Shown here one piece after another: positions 10,813 through 21,871 of a stretch of DNA of 38,708 nucleotides; within the stretch, counting starts at the first letter, position 1, and the number at the start of each line of letters is the position of its first letter. The stretch spans positions 1,522 through 40,229 of the forward strand of contig RWJK01001162.1 of NCBI GenBank assembly GCA_004335835.1, read 5' to 3'. The stretch is from Scenedesmus sp. ARA3. Taxonomy: Eukaryota; Chlorophyta; Chlorophyceae; Sphaeropleales; Scenedesmaceae. The position numbers were made by a program, and so were the translations under genes. Below the pieces are notes generated by a model, which ran no database searches, had not been told where the DNA came from, and worked only from the letters and a program-made list of their open reading frames with translations.

Positions 10813-12470
10813 ATGAAAACGGTGCAGCAAGATAGTGCGCGGTGTTTGAGCAGGAGTGCTGCACGACAAGTGCCGAAAGGTGGGCTCAGTGCTCTTGTAG
10901 CTCCACAAGGCATCACATCACGTCTGAAAGAAATTAAGAGCAACATACCTTCAGTCTTGCATTATTCGGTGTGTTGTGTAGCCAGGGTGCTGATGGCATG
11001 GTCTGGCAAGCAACCTCCTCAGCAGCACTGGGTCACAGCTGCTTGTGGGTGCTGATGCCTGTGCCTCTCAAGCGTGTCGTGCTGGTCCAGGTGAATTTTT
11101 GAAATCTACATATTTTTGTACCGCAGCCGCCATTTCAGGCAGCAGGCGGGCAGCTGTGGCTGTGCACGCCAAGCAGCAGCAGCGCCAGCCAGCCCCGCAG
11201 CCGCAGCACACACAGCAGCAACAACAACGCAGCAGCAGGGCCATCGCCGCCCAAGCAGTCGCCACAGACGCTACAATATCCACAGCCACCACAACATCCT
11301 CAGGATGGCTGAAGTCCTTGCTGCCGTTTGGCCGCAAGCAAAGAGAGCCGCTGATTCCAACCATCAGCAGGGCAGAGCTGGAGCTTCTCCTGCAAGCACA
11401 AACTGCCCCAGCTGCTGCAGCGGGGTCCTGCAGCCAAGCCCCGCTGGTTGTTGTTTTTAGTGCCACGTGGTGTGGCCCTTGCAAGGTCATGATGCAGCGG
11501 ATGGAGAACATCGCGAAGCAGCTGGGCCCGCGTGGAGTCAAGGTGGTCAAGATTGACACAGGTGGGCAGCGACAGCAGCCATGCACAAGACCTAAACTTC
11601 ATCGCGCTTCTCTCTTGTCCAAATGTTTCCAGGAGTTATGTGTGACTGTGAAGTCGGCTGCAAGAGTGGTTCAAGGCTTGCAGTTCTTGCAGGAACATGC
11701 CAGAGCCTTGTCAGGCCTTCCAGCAGCTGCGCTGATGTCACATCAGTGGTGTGCTGGTTGTGACAAGTTGCAGTAGTCACTGCAGCTGCAGGGGCTGCCC
11801 TTGCATGTGCGGTGTGTTGTGGACACATCAGCAGCGCATCGGAACAGTTGCATCTGTACGCTTGTCAGCTGCCGTTGCATGCTGTCCTTTGCACTCCCCG
11901 TCAGACCAGAGAAACATACAACCACACTCCAGCTGCACAGCGCACAGGGCTAGCCCTAAATGCCCAGCATCTTCAGTCTGTGCCACTGTGCCCTCATCTG
12001 CGCTGCTGCTGCCGTTGCTGCTCCTGTTGCTGTTGCTGCTGCTGTTGCGTGCGATGCTTTGGGCCGGCATTTGGACGCCCACAGACGAGAGCGAAGGTGG
12101 CTCTGAGCTGGCTTCCGAGCTGGGTATTTACAAGCTGCCCACCCTGATGTTCTGCGGTAAGGAGGATGACCCTCGTCTCCTGCAAGCATGTTGCTGCTTT
12201 GTTTCAGCACAGCTTCACGTTGGGTCAGCTGTTGTCATGTACGCCGCGCTGTGCTGTGGCGGACAGGACTGTGTAGCGTCAGCATTAGCAGAAGCTGCAT
12301 GATGGCAGTCCCTGCATGCTGACCGTGGCGCTGCTGCTGCTGCAGGCCCAAACGAAGGCAAGGGTGCGGTGCAGGTGCAGGGCCTGGTGAAGGAGTCTGT
12401 GCTGCTGGACATGGTGCAGCACAAGGCTGCCTTCATGGGCAATGACCTGGCTGGCTGCATGAAGTGGTGA
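10813..12470 (+). CDS. Plastid thioredoxin-like protein (WCGPC)
   Basis: A thiol-disulfide oxidoreductase of the thioredoxin fold. Exons 10813-10879, 11127-11561, 12085-12156 and 12346-12470 give 232 aa with matching phases (1, 1, 1). The first ~90 residues are Arg/Ala/Gln-rich, with a possible transit peptide (SRSAARQVPK..GSRRAAVAVHA). The thioredoxin domain follows: VVVFSATWCGPCKVMMQRM (redox CGPC), VKVVKIDTDES, and the cis-proline loop YKLPTLMFCG. The C-terminal half (VQVQGLVKESVLLDMV) fits beta-5/alpha-4. It most resembles plastid x/y/z or thioredoxin-like proteins, but the subtype cannot be fixed by eye. The short exon 1 is the least certain part; it is supported by the donor AAAG|gtgggc and phase. 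The last intron ends in a CTG run before cag. No exon echo was seen in this gene. Confidence 0.85.
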
Positions 12471-15067
12471 AGCACATGTCGAGTGCCAGCGTGTGTATGC
12501 CACTGTTTGTTGCTGTCACACGCCAGTGTGTGCATGCTATGCTGTGCCGTGGCATTGGCAGCGGCAGCGGCATGCAGTGCAGGGATGCCAACAATATAAG
12601 TGGTGTGCGGGATGCGGATTTGAGATGTGAACGTGCTGTTTTCAACACTGCCTGTGTTACTAGTACGGTTAGCTGGTGCTCATGTGGTCCCCAGAGGAGC
12701 GTACGGGTGCTGCCTGCAGCAGCAGAAGACCAACTCTTGCAAAGGATTATCAGGGACTTGCTGCTCTGGGCTGCTTGCCTTTTCTGTATGGCCAGGTGTT
12801 GTTGCGCTGCTGTGCATGCGCCCGGTTTTGCTGTTGACAAGAGGCGAGACGGACGCGGCGCAGTATAACTGCCGTTTACTACGTGGGGCACAGTTTTCAA
12901 TGGCGTTGGCGCACTTGCTACAGCACTTTGAGCATGGCTTGAGCCCCTGCTTTGATTTACCATGTTGTATGTCACAGTGGTCTGCAGATGGCCTGCTCAC
13001 GACATAGTTTGTGGAGCATGTCAGTGTGTGTGACCGTCACGTGCGAGCGTTGCTGACTATGTATGTAGCATTGGGCACAGGAACCTCCCACGTCATAAAC
13101 ATTGCGTGTGTACTGTTACTGCATGAGCGCAGCAGCTAGTGCGAGGTGTCTTGTGGGAGTGGGTTTGGGATCACACCTGCCTCAATGTGCATTGGCGTTT
13201 GTGTGTCTGCCAGAAGAGTTATGGGAAGCGCCAATCTTGCGAGCAAAGTGTGTCTTGCGCCTATTTGCATCTTGCATGTTACCTTCAATGTGATACATCA
13301 TCTGAGCCTGGACTCTGCTACGAGAGGAGAGTCTTCAAACATGTGTTGCAAGCCTACATGCGCACGCTTACCCATGTAGGTCAAGCTGGCTGGAGCTTCT
13401 GCTGTTACAGAGAGGCTTTGACTGTGCTGTGGTGCTGCTATGTGACCAGCACACTGGCAGACTGGCTGCTTTGATGCCACTGCCACCGTCCAGGCAAGGG
13501 AAACAGCACACAAACATGGCATCTTCACGGCTGTTGAGTGTGGTCTGCCAGATGCCAACTTCATGACACGCTGAATGTCAGGCGCCCGTGGCCATCTCCA
13601 TTTGTGTGTTTACGTGCGGCTGTGTTGAGCAGTGTGCTGAGGTGACGTTGTTCTCTCCTTCGTCGTTGTGGGAGAGCAGTGCAACAGGGCCTGGGTTGCA
13701 TTTGTTGGTGCTGCGCTGCTGCTGCTTTGCAGTAGTGTTACACATAGGATCTGAGAGTGCCTTTCAGGAACAGTATTGCACCTAACGCCAAAGGTCATTT
13801 CCGGTTCTGAGCAGCCGCATACTGTTTACACAATTCCCATGTCCCGTGTTGTTGGCCCTTTTCTGCTGGCGACCGTCGTCATAGTGTGCTTGCTTGCCGC
13901 CCCACTGCTGGGCTGCCGTGTGCAGCAACATCAATGCTGGCAAGACTTGCGCACAGTATCGCACTGTCAGTGCATATGCATGGCATGAGCGCGGCTCGCC
14001 CTCTTTGAGATGCCTGTGGGTTCTTGTGCGTTTTGAGGTGCACTGTTTCTTGTGCGTTCTGAGGTGCACTGTATAGGCTGTGTGCTGCTGACAGGTTGCT
14101 CAACTGCAGCTCATTGGGGGTGAGCAGGTGCGCGCGGCTGCAGACGGCCAGGATCTTGCGAGGAGTGAGGGTGGAGCTAGCATGCGTTGCGTTGCAGGTT
14201 GTTGAACCTGCCTGCTGCGGTTGCAGTGAGCAGGCATGTGCATGGGCATGTGGTGGGAGTTGCGCAATCTTTGCCTGATGGGCGGCTGTCTTGAGAGTGC
14301 GGCTCTACAGAGTGGCAGGATCCACATAATCTGCGCTCGCGTTGTCACGTGTATTTCAAGCTGTGCTGCATGTCAATTCAACAGCTGCAGCGCTGCAGGA
14401 GCCAAAGCGCGTGCCTCATACGTAGGTGCAAGCGCCACGTGCTCGGTCAGCAGTGTCATGTTGCATGGTTATGAGCAGGTTGCTGCAGGTGGCTTGCCAT
14501 CAGCACGCACGTGCACGCAGCTGACGATGCATGACCTCCCGTCCTGGCCTGATGCTATGCATTGGGGCTTGTCGTTCTGGAGGTGTACAGTTGGCCCGGA
14601 ATTTTGGGGTATTTGGCGCGCATTGAACCTCATGTTGTGGTGCGCACCAGCATTCATGCAGCTGTTTTGGGGTATGGGCTTGAACGGATTACGACAGACC
14701 TGGCTAATCAACCACCTTGCGACACTGCCGGAGCAGGTCATACTGCCATTTTCTTGAGTTGCGTGCAGCGATTGTGGCGAGGTTGCAGCGTGCCATTGTC
14801 AGATGTTGCAATCACCTGTTACCCAGGGCAAAGCCCTAGCCATGCGTCCAATCTGTTTTGGAGCGACCGTCCTGGTAACCTTATACATCGATTCGTTTTT
14901 GCCGTACTAGTATCGCTGCGAATCTGATACTGGTCATCACGGTGCTCGTTTTCACGAGATCAGTCTGGTGCGAAAGCTGTCTGTCAGCGCCCTGTCTCAT
15001 ATGGGCGCCTTCGAAGCTCATTCACAGACAGTAATACCCAATTGATGCGTAGAGAAGTTCGCTGAAA
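12471..15067. other. Intergenic, no gene recognised
   Basis: About 2.6 kb between the thioredoxin-like gene and the UDP-glycosyltransferase. ORFs here, including one of 173 codons at 14236-14757, show no family motif and a composition like shadow frames. The stretch must hold the 3' UTR of one gene and the promoter of the next. A 26-bp direct repeat sits at 14021-14072. Confidence 0.5.
14021..14072. repeat. 26-bp direct repeat, two copies
   Basis: Units at 14021-14046 and 14047-14072 (TTCTTGTGCGTTYTGAGGTG then CACTGT) differ at one base. Confidence 0.85.
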
Positions 15068-15268
15068 ATGCAGCGTGGGTCACAAACGTCGCAGCAGTGT
15101 CTGGCGCTTCTGCTGCTGCTGCTGCTAGCACACCTCGGACAATCAAGAGCAGCTCGCCTGCTAGTCGTGCCCTTGGCTTCAGACAGCCACATTGCTGCCT
15201 TCACAGCCCTCACAACTGAGCTGGAAAAGCTGGGTGGTCATGAGGTGTACATGGTGGGTGGCAGCCAC

Positions 15269-15304
<36 letters not shown>

Positions 15305-18055
15305 TACGTGTTGTTACCTCTATGCTCACACAATGGCATGTCTGCCGCAAGCACAGAGCATTTGTGCAACAGCCTATCATTGCACTTGCACAGGATGTCC
15401 AATTCGATTTGATGTCAATTTCGAGTTGACAGCAATGTGCCTAACAGCTCTGCTGCCTTGCCCTGTGCACCTCACCTGCTCACTGCTTACCACGCAGGTG
15501 GTCTCAGACAACTTGCAGGAAGCAGCACAGTCAATGGCAGCAGCACGCAACCCCCAGCACAGGCACAGCTACATCACCTACCCCTTCAGGTCCGGATGCG
15601 GTAGTGTTGAGCGGCAGAGACGGCGCTGCTGGCTGGTGGACACGCATGCACGAATCTGTACATGGGCAAGTATGTGCGCTGGTGGTGCCCCCATGATGTG
15701 ATGCACTATGCTTTGCCGCTAGCTTCATATGGCTTGTAGCACGCTTTTGCGTCACATGCAGATACTAGCTGCTTGCTGCCCTGCTGCAGGTTTGAGGTGT
15801 TTGCAGACGACATGAAGAAGATAGCCACAGCAAACCCAATAATGGCTATGACGTACGGCTACCGCATCCTCGCAGCAATGACAGACAACGTACTCAGCGA
15901 TGCAAGCCTGATGCAGCGCTTCAAGGACCTGAAACCTGATCTGATCATCGGAGATGCAACTGCCAGCTATGGTCACTGGCTTACCGCTCTGCTGGGTATC
16001 CCTAGTATCGAGTTTGATGTGGGGACTAGCAGCGGACTGCTGCACTCAACGTTTGGAGGTCAGGTCAACCCTGCGTACATTCCTGCATCAGGTAGGCTTG
16101 TAGGATGGATGTGTAGCAGGTGCTGTGTTACATGCTGCTGCCACAACATGATGCTGATAGGAAACTGCAAGTTTGCGAACAGTGGAACTCGGAGCAGCCG
16201 TTGCATGTTTGCATAGCAATTGTCCTGTGAGCCTGAGCAACACGTGCAAGTCAGTTTTACCAACTCGCCTTGTGTGACCACCCCCCCTGAAGGTCCCCCG
16301 CAGGATCTGACTGTGGCAGTCCCGATGTCTCTTTCGTTCAGCATGCGCAGAGTGCAGTTATGAAAAAGCATACGGTTGCAAATAAAGTACATATAAGTTG
16401 TTGTAGAAGGTTTCAGGGGAAGTGATTCTCTTCTTTGGTAGCATTGTGTGTGTGTGTCTGTGACGACCCGGCCGGCACCTTCTACCCCAGCACTGGAACA
16501 AGCTTCTGGCAGTCTGCAGCAGGTTTCAGCTGTCCATGCCAGTACTTGTATGTAAAAGCCCATATATTTGCCACCCTCGCCAACACGCGTTGACACGACG
16601 TGACTTGTGGTTGTCCAGCAGGCACCTTTTACCCAAGCACTGGGATGAGCTGCTGGCAGCGCTGCTACAACGCTACTGCCCTCACCATAGCCATGGCTCA
16701 TGTGCACCGGGAGTACGGCCCCATCCGTAGGTGAGGCGCTGGCAGCAGAAGCACACATATAACCAAGCAGTTTCAATACGAGATGCAGCAACCAACACTG
16801 GTTCTAGCTGTGCATGTATGTGTCAGGTAGAAAAGGGTGCAAGGAACAGCAGTTTCTGGTCTGCTGCAGTCTAGTATAGGGCGGGGTGCAGGGGCCCGGT
16901 GCTGGCACCTTCTAGATCTGCTACAACTTGGGTGCCACAGCCCTCACCAAAGCCATGGCGCATGTGCACAGAGAGTATGGGCCCATCCGCAGGCGAGCAG
17001 CTGGCAGCACACAATCAAACTGGGTTTCAAATCTTGCAGCAACTATGTGTTGCGCCAGCTGTGCCTGCATGTTTTAAAGTTTAGAGAAGACCTCGCCACA
17101 TTAAATTGCACCAGCTTGAAACCACCAACGCATGTTGTTGTGATGTTGTGCTTCTGCTATGTGGCGGGGGACAGATGCCCAGTTGGCTGCTGTTTGTCTT
17201 GTCTGCTGGTTGCTGACAAGGTTGTGATTGCTGCTGCTGCTGCTGCAGGCTGGCCCGCAAGCATGGTGTGTTTAACCTTCCAGGACAAGGTGAAGGACTG
17301 TACAGCTGCTGCACATGATACTACTGCGCCGCAGTCAACCAGCGCCTTGGCTGCTGCGGAGTGCTCGTTGTTTGCTGCGTGCATCAGCGGCCTGCCGCGC
17401 CGCTGCTTGCAAGCCTTTTCAGCTGTGCACTCAGCCGGCGTCACGATTGTATCTTGGCGGCATGCAGCAACCAGACATCTGAGAACGAGCACTGCTGCCC
17501 GGCCATCATTGACTGCGTTGACCGGTGACTTTGGTTCTGCATTAACGTTTTCCTGCAGGCCCCACAAGGCCGCTGCTGCTGCTGGTCACCTTTGACTGGT
17601 CATTAGAACCACATGTAACACAGATTGACATGGCTGCGTCATGTTCCCACTTGTTCTCGCAGGCCCCACGCGGCCGCTGCTGCTGCTCGTCAACTTTGAC
17701 TGGTCATTAGAACCACCTCGGCCCGTTGCACCCCACACCAAATACAGCCAGACATGACTGCGTCTTGCGTCGACTTTTCCTGCAGGCCCCACATGGCCGC
17801 TGCTGCTGCTGGTTAACTTTGACTGGTCACTGGAACTACCTCGGCCTGTTGCACCCAACACCAAGTACAGCTAAACATGACTGCGTCCTGCGTTTTCCTG
17901 CAGGCCCCATGCGGCCGCTGCTGCTGTTGGTCAACTTTGACTGGTCACTGGAACCACCCCGGCCTGTTGCACCCAATACCAAGTACCTAGGGGCCCTGAT
18001 GCCTCGCCCAGCAGCAGAGCTTCCTGCAAGCATCCTGGCATGGCTGGAAGGCAGG

Positions 18056-18087
<32 letters not shown>

Positions 18088-18739
18088 TGCAGCTGCAGAT
18101 GGTGCAGCAGCACATGGCTCAGCTGCACCAGCAGCACTTCCAGTCGTGTTTGTCAGTTTTGGTGCTTCGTTCCTAGCGCCACAGGCAGCGATGCCGGCAC
18201 TTGCTGCTGCACTGGCAGCCACAAGAGGCAGCATGCGCTTTCTGCTGAGGCTCAGGGACAGTGAGCAGCAGCAGCTGCAGCAGGCTTTTGAAAAGCTGGA
18301 GGTGGTGATGTCAGCAGATGAGCAGCTGGTGCTGCAGCATGTGCCGCAGAATGACCTGCTGGGGCACCCGGCAGTTGCTGCGTTTGTGACACAAGGCGGA
18401 TATCTGAGCATGCAGGTGCGGCTGCGGCGGTGTCTTGTTGCGTTCTGGGCTCTGTTCTGCTGAGGAATGTGTGGTGTCTACTGAGGCTGAGGGACAGCGA
18501 GCAGCAGCAGCTGCAGCAGGCCTTTGAGGAAATGGGTGTGCAGCTGTCGCCAGACGAGCTGCTGGTGGTGCTGCCTGTGACGCAGAATGATTTGCTGGGG
18601 CATCCGGCGGTTGCTGCTTTTGTGACACAAGGTGGATATCTGAGCATGCAGGTGCGGCTGTGGCGGTGTTCTCATGCTGCACACATGCACAGTTCGTTGC
18701 AGCCAAAGTAACACCCAAGCAAGCGCCTTTTGTAAGCGG

Positions 18740-18778
<39 letters not shown>

Positions 18779-19890
18779 ATTTGCAGGAGGCCGCCTATCA
18801 CGGTGTCCCAGTCATCGGCATTCCCCTCATGATCGGACACACAGAGCTCATGACACACGCATAGACCCATGGCTTGTGCTGCTGCTGCTGCTGCTGCTGT
18901 AGGAGGCTGCATATCACGGTGTTCCAGTCATCGGCATTCCCCTCATGATCGGACACACAGAGCTTGTAGCGCATGCCAGGGACCATGGCAGGGGCCTGTT
19001 GGTCCCAAAGGAATCTCTGCTGGCTGGTGACGCTGGCCCACTTACAGCTGCACTACAGCAGGTTGTCAGCAGCAGCAGCTTCAGGCGGCAGGTGAGTGCA
19101 GCGTGATAATGCGGCTTTTGTAGAGGGAAGGGTGAGGGTGATTGGCTGGGAGGCATCAGACTAGTGTAGCAGAGCACCTGTACACACCCACCCACAAAAG
19201 TATCAGCTCGTGGCACATGCCAGGGACCATGGCAGGGGGCTGTCGGTAACCAAGGAGTCCCTTTTGGCTGGCGATGCCGGCCCACTGACGGCTGCACTAC
19301 AGCAAATCGTCAGCGACAGCAGCTTCAAGCAGCAGGTGAGTGCAGCGTGATAATGCGGAGAGGGAAGGGTGACGTGGATTAGCTGGGAGGCATCAGACTG
19401 GTGTGGCAGAGCACACACAGATGTGGCCGATTGTGACGCATGCCAGGGATCATGGCAGGGGGCTGTTGGTCCCCAAGGCGTCTCTGTTGCCAGGCGATGC
19501 CGGCACGATGCCGACCCACTGGCGGGTGCACTTCAGCAGATTGTCAGCAACAGCACCTTCAGGCAGCAGGTGGGTGCAGCGCGATGGTGCAGTTGCATCT
19601 GGCTAGGCTGTGCTTTAGAGCGTGTGTGCTGTGGAGCGTGTTGGGCAGTGTGCTGTGTGTGGGGCGAAGTGGGTTGTGGACATGAATTTCAGCAGCAGGC
19701 GCATGCAGCATGGCCCCTGCCGTCCTGGGCCCTGCCAGCCTCATTGTGATTGCCGCCGCTGCTGCTGCTACTGCTGCTGCTGCTGCTGCTGGCCCTGTTG
19801 GCAGCAGCAAGGCTACAGTGCACCCAGTTAGCCCCATGCACACTGCAACCTGAGATACTTGTTGTCTGCTGCTGCTGCTGCTGCTGCTGC

Positions 19891-19938
<48 letters not shown>

Positions 19939-20809
19939 GCTGCAGGCTGCAGTGACGGCAGCAAGGCTGAGGGCACATCCAGTCAGCCCAGGGCAGCAGG
20001 CAGTAGACTGGGTGGCTTACGCACGGGCAGCAGCACCAGGTGTGTATGGAGTCTCATGCATAATGCCAACCTTTACCCTGAGTTGGGTTATTTGAGGCTC
20101 AAACGGTTTGAATCAAACCACGACACTAGTGTGTGTCTGCACTGTAAAAGTGCATACGCAGCATATCGCGTCATTATCTGGGTGCTGTGCCGGCAATTCA
20201 TGAAATAGCAGCAAGGCCTGACGTGCACAGTGCTGTTAACTGCTCATGTTGTTACTGCGCTGCTACTGCTGCTGCTGCTGCTGTCGGCAGGTGCTGGCAG
20301 CTTCCTGCACACGCAGGGCCAAGACATGCCCTGGTTCCAAGTGCTGATGCTGGATGTGCTGGCAGCTTCTTTGCACACACCAGTCTAGACATGCTCTTGT
20401 TACAAGCGCTGTTGCTGCTGCTGCTGCTGCTGCTGGCAGGTGCTGGCAGCTTCCTGCACACACAAGGCCAAGACATGCCCTGGTTCCAAGTGCTGATGCT
20501 GGATGTGCTGGCAGCTTCTTTGCACACACCAGTCTAGACATGCTCTTGTTACAAGCGCTGTTGCTGCTGCTGCTGCTGCTGCTGGCAGGTGCTGGTAGCT
20601 TCCTGCACACACAAGGCCAGGACATGCCCTGGTTCCAAGTGCTGATGCTGGATGTGCTGGCAGTATATGCTGCTGCTGCAGCGCTGGCTGTGGCAGCGCT
20701 AGCAACAGGGATGAGGGCGTTAGCTGCTGGCTGGTGCACAGCAAGGAGCGGCCACCACACTGCAGCTGCAGGGACTGGTGCAGGCAGCAGCAGGCACAAG
20801 CAGGAGTAA
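15068..20809 (+). CDS. ER membrane UDP-glycosyltransferase (GT1, animal-type architecture)
   Basis: It should transfer a sugar from a UDP-sugar to a small lipophilic acceptor on the lumenal side of the ER. Nine exons: 15068-15253, 15498-15589, 15790-16091, 16622-16730, 17249-17289, 17904-18415, 18903-19091, 19946-20039, 20589-20809; 1746 nt, 581 aa, all phases consistent. Visible parts: a signal peptide ([18 protein letters not shown]), the N-terminal base position ASDSHIAAF, the conserved NFDWSLEPPRP, the donor-site region VPQNDLLGHPAVAAFVTQGG, then EAAYHGVPVIGIPL, the C-terminal PVSPGQQAVDWV and DMPWFQVLMLDV leading into a hydrophobic anchor (VYAAAAALAVAALATG). This is the layout of animal UGTs, not soluble plant UGTs. 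Deviations: THGG is TQGG, and the usual DQ after the motif is replaced by MIGHTEL. Six junctions have echoes, so exon choice was made on phase, length and absence of stops. Confidence 0.9.
16475..16992 (+). repeat. Two degraded echoes of UGT exon 4
   Basis: Exon 4 (16622-16730) has an upstream partial copy at 16475-16516 (GTFYPSTGTSFWQS), whose acceptor is lost, and a downstream copy at 16905-16992. The downstream copy has lost the middle of the exon, carries TAG (GCACCTTCTAGATC) and has a GC instead of GT donor (CCGCAG|gcgagc). Confidence 0.8.
17559..17903 (+). repeat. Three echoes of UGT exon 6 start (pseudo-exons)
   Basis: The acceptor tcctgcag (tctcgcag in one copy) plus GCCCCAYRNGGCCGCTGCTG.. 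is found at 17559, 17663 and 17786 before the real start at 17904 (spacing 104, 123, 118). Copies extend 45-90 nt into the exon (VNFDWSLEPPRPVAPNTKY). They then meet stops (KYS* for the third copy, KYSQT* for the second) or lose similarity. Confidence 0.9.
18477..18651 (+). repeat. In-frame echo of UGT exon 6 3' end (236-bp period)
   Basis: About 175 nt of the exon 6 end are duplicated after its donor, ending in the same AGCATGCAG|gtgcgg (boundaries 18415 and 18651). The copy has no stop but has diverged in sequence: AFEEMGVQLSPDELLVVLPV against AFEKLEVVMSADEQLVLQHV. Flanking motifs LLRLRDSEQQQLQQ and QNDLLGHPAVAAFVTQGG are unchanged. It lacks a clear acceptor. Confidence 0.85.
18787..18864 (+). 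repeat. Echo of UGT exon 7 start (pseudo-exon)
   Basis: EAAYHGVPVIGIPLMIGHTE follows a CTG tract and tttgcag 116 bp before the real exon 7 (18903). It stays in frame but ends LMTHA*, TAG at 18862-18864. Confidence 0.88.
19201..19569 (+). repeat. Two echoes of UGT exon 7 end with donor
   Basis: The exon 7 end (VAHARDHGRGLLVPKESLL..AALQQIV, boundary 19091) recurs with boundaries at 19335 and 19569, spacing 244 and 234 bp. The first copy is open (VTKESLLAGDAGPL) and keeps gtgagt. The second carries an 11-nt insertion around cacgatgccga that shifts frame, and a gtgggt donor. Confidence 0.88.
20291..20588 (+). repeat. Two alternative copies of the UGT last exon start (149-bp repeat)
   Basis: Copies start at 20291 and 20440 (real 20589), exactly 149 bp apart, each preceded by a CTG tract and ggcag. 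Both read GSFLHTQGQDMPWFQVLMLD in frame after exon 8. They then give VLAASLHTPV* instead of the membrane-anchor sequence. Confidence 0.9.
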
Positions 20810-21676
20810 ACACTACTTTGCTTGAAGGTGTGCAGCCTTGCATTTGCTGTGTAACATTGTATTCATACTGTGCGACACTGCAAGCCCGCCAGTGATGCAT
20901 GTGTCTAGGATGGTTGCGCACCGAGGGAAATCAATACACAGAGTTTCAAACCGGGTTGGCAGTTGCGGTGCTCAACGCGCAAGACGTGTTTGGGCAAGCA
21001 GCCGCCAAGAGCAGCAGTGGCGCGTGTCCTTGCAGACACATGGCTCAGTTACAGTGTAAGAGATCTCTACAAAACAATGTGTCCACTGCATTTTGAGAGC
21101 TGCAGCAGATAGGTCTACACATCATGCACCCTGTAATGCCTTTGCATGCAGCAGTGCTAGTGCATGTCAGATGTTACAGCAGTAACGACAAGTATGCCGA
21201 TGCCATGCCACAGTCCACCGGCATGATGTCGGCCGTTGGGGCCGCACACACAGAAAAAAACTGCAAGTCATAGGCATTGTGTCAATGCTATTTGCTACAA
21301 GCGCCCTCAGGGCTCTTCAAGGAAATTGTTTGGCCCTGCACACTGCAGCACCTGAAGGTCGGCAAGCATACACCACTTTTTGTACAGGAAACGGCAAATG
21401 CTGCAGTGCGTATTGTTGAAGAGATCAGCCGCAGTGTGGCGGCAAAAAAGTAACAGTGTAACAGCCTGATGCCGTTGCAAAACAGTCAGCGGCGCTGCTT
21501 GGCAGTTTCGAGTTTCCTCAGCTGCTCCTCTGCTGCTCCTCACTCATGCTGCATGTTCTTGCAAGCCTTCACTCTGTACGGTATCCAGTGCTAGTTGTTG
21601 AAATAATCTTGCCCTGCTGACCCAGGCAGCAGTGGCCAAGTGGTCACCACACGGTGTGCTGCAGCATCCTGCCAGC
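20810..21676. other. Convergent 3' flanks of UGT and CP12
   Basis: No coding region was recognised between the two converging genes. TTACA at about 21173 (TGTAA on the minus strand) is a candidate poly(A) signal for CP12. Confidence 0.4.
20850..20855 (+). terminator. Candidate poly(A) signal of the UGT gene
   Basis: TGTAAC, the usual poly(A) signal type in green algae, lies 41 nt after the stop codon. Assigned by motif only. Confidence 0.4.
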
Positions 21677-21700
21677 TTAGTCATCGTACACCCTGCAGGC

Positions 21701-21743
<43 letters not shown>

Positions 21744-21813
21744 AAGCAGCAGCAGCAGCAGCANNNNNNNNNNNNNNNNNNNNNNNNNNNNNNNNNNNNN
21801 NNNNNNNNNNNNN

Positions 21814-21871
<58 letters not shown>

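Noticed and set aside
14236..14757. 173-codon ORF on the plus strand
   Set aside because: Composition and lack of any motif suggest a chance frame in a TGC-rich region; no splice partners were found.
21628..21660. TGGCCAAGTGGTC, resembling a tRNA A box
   Set aside because: No B box or acceptor stem follows at the right distance.
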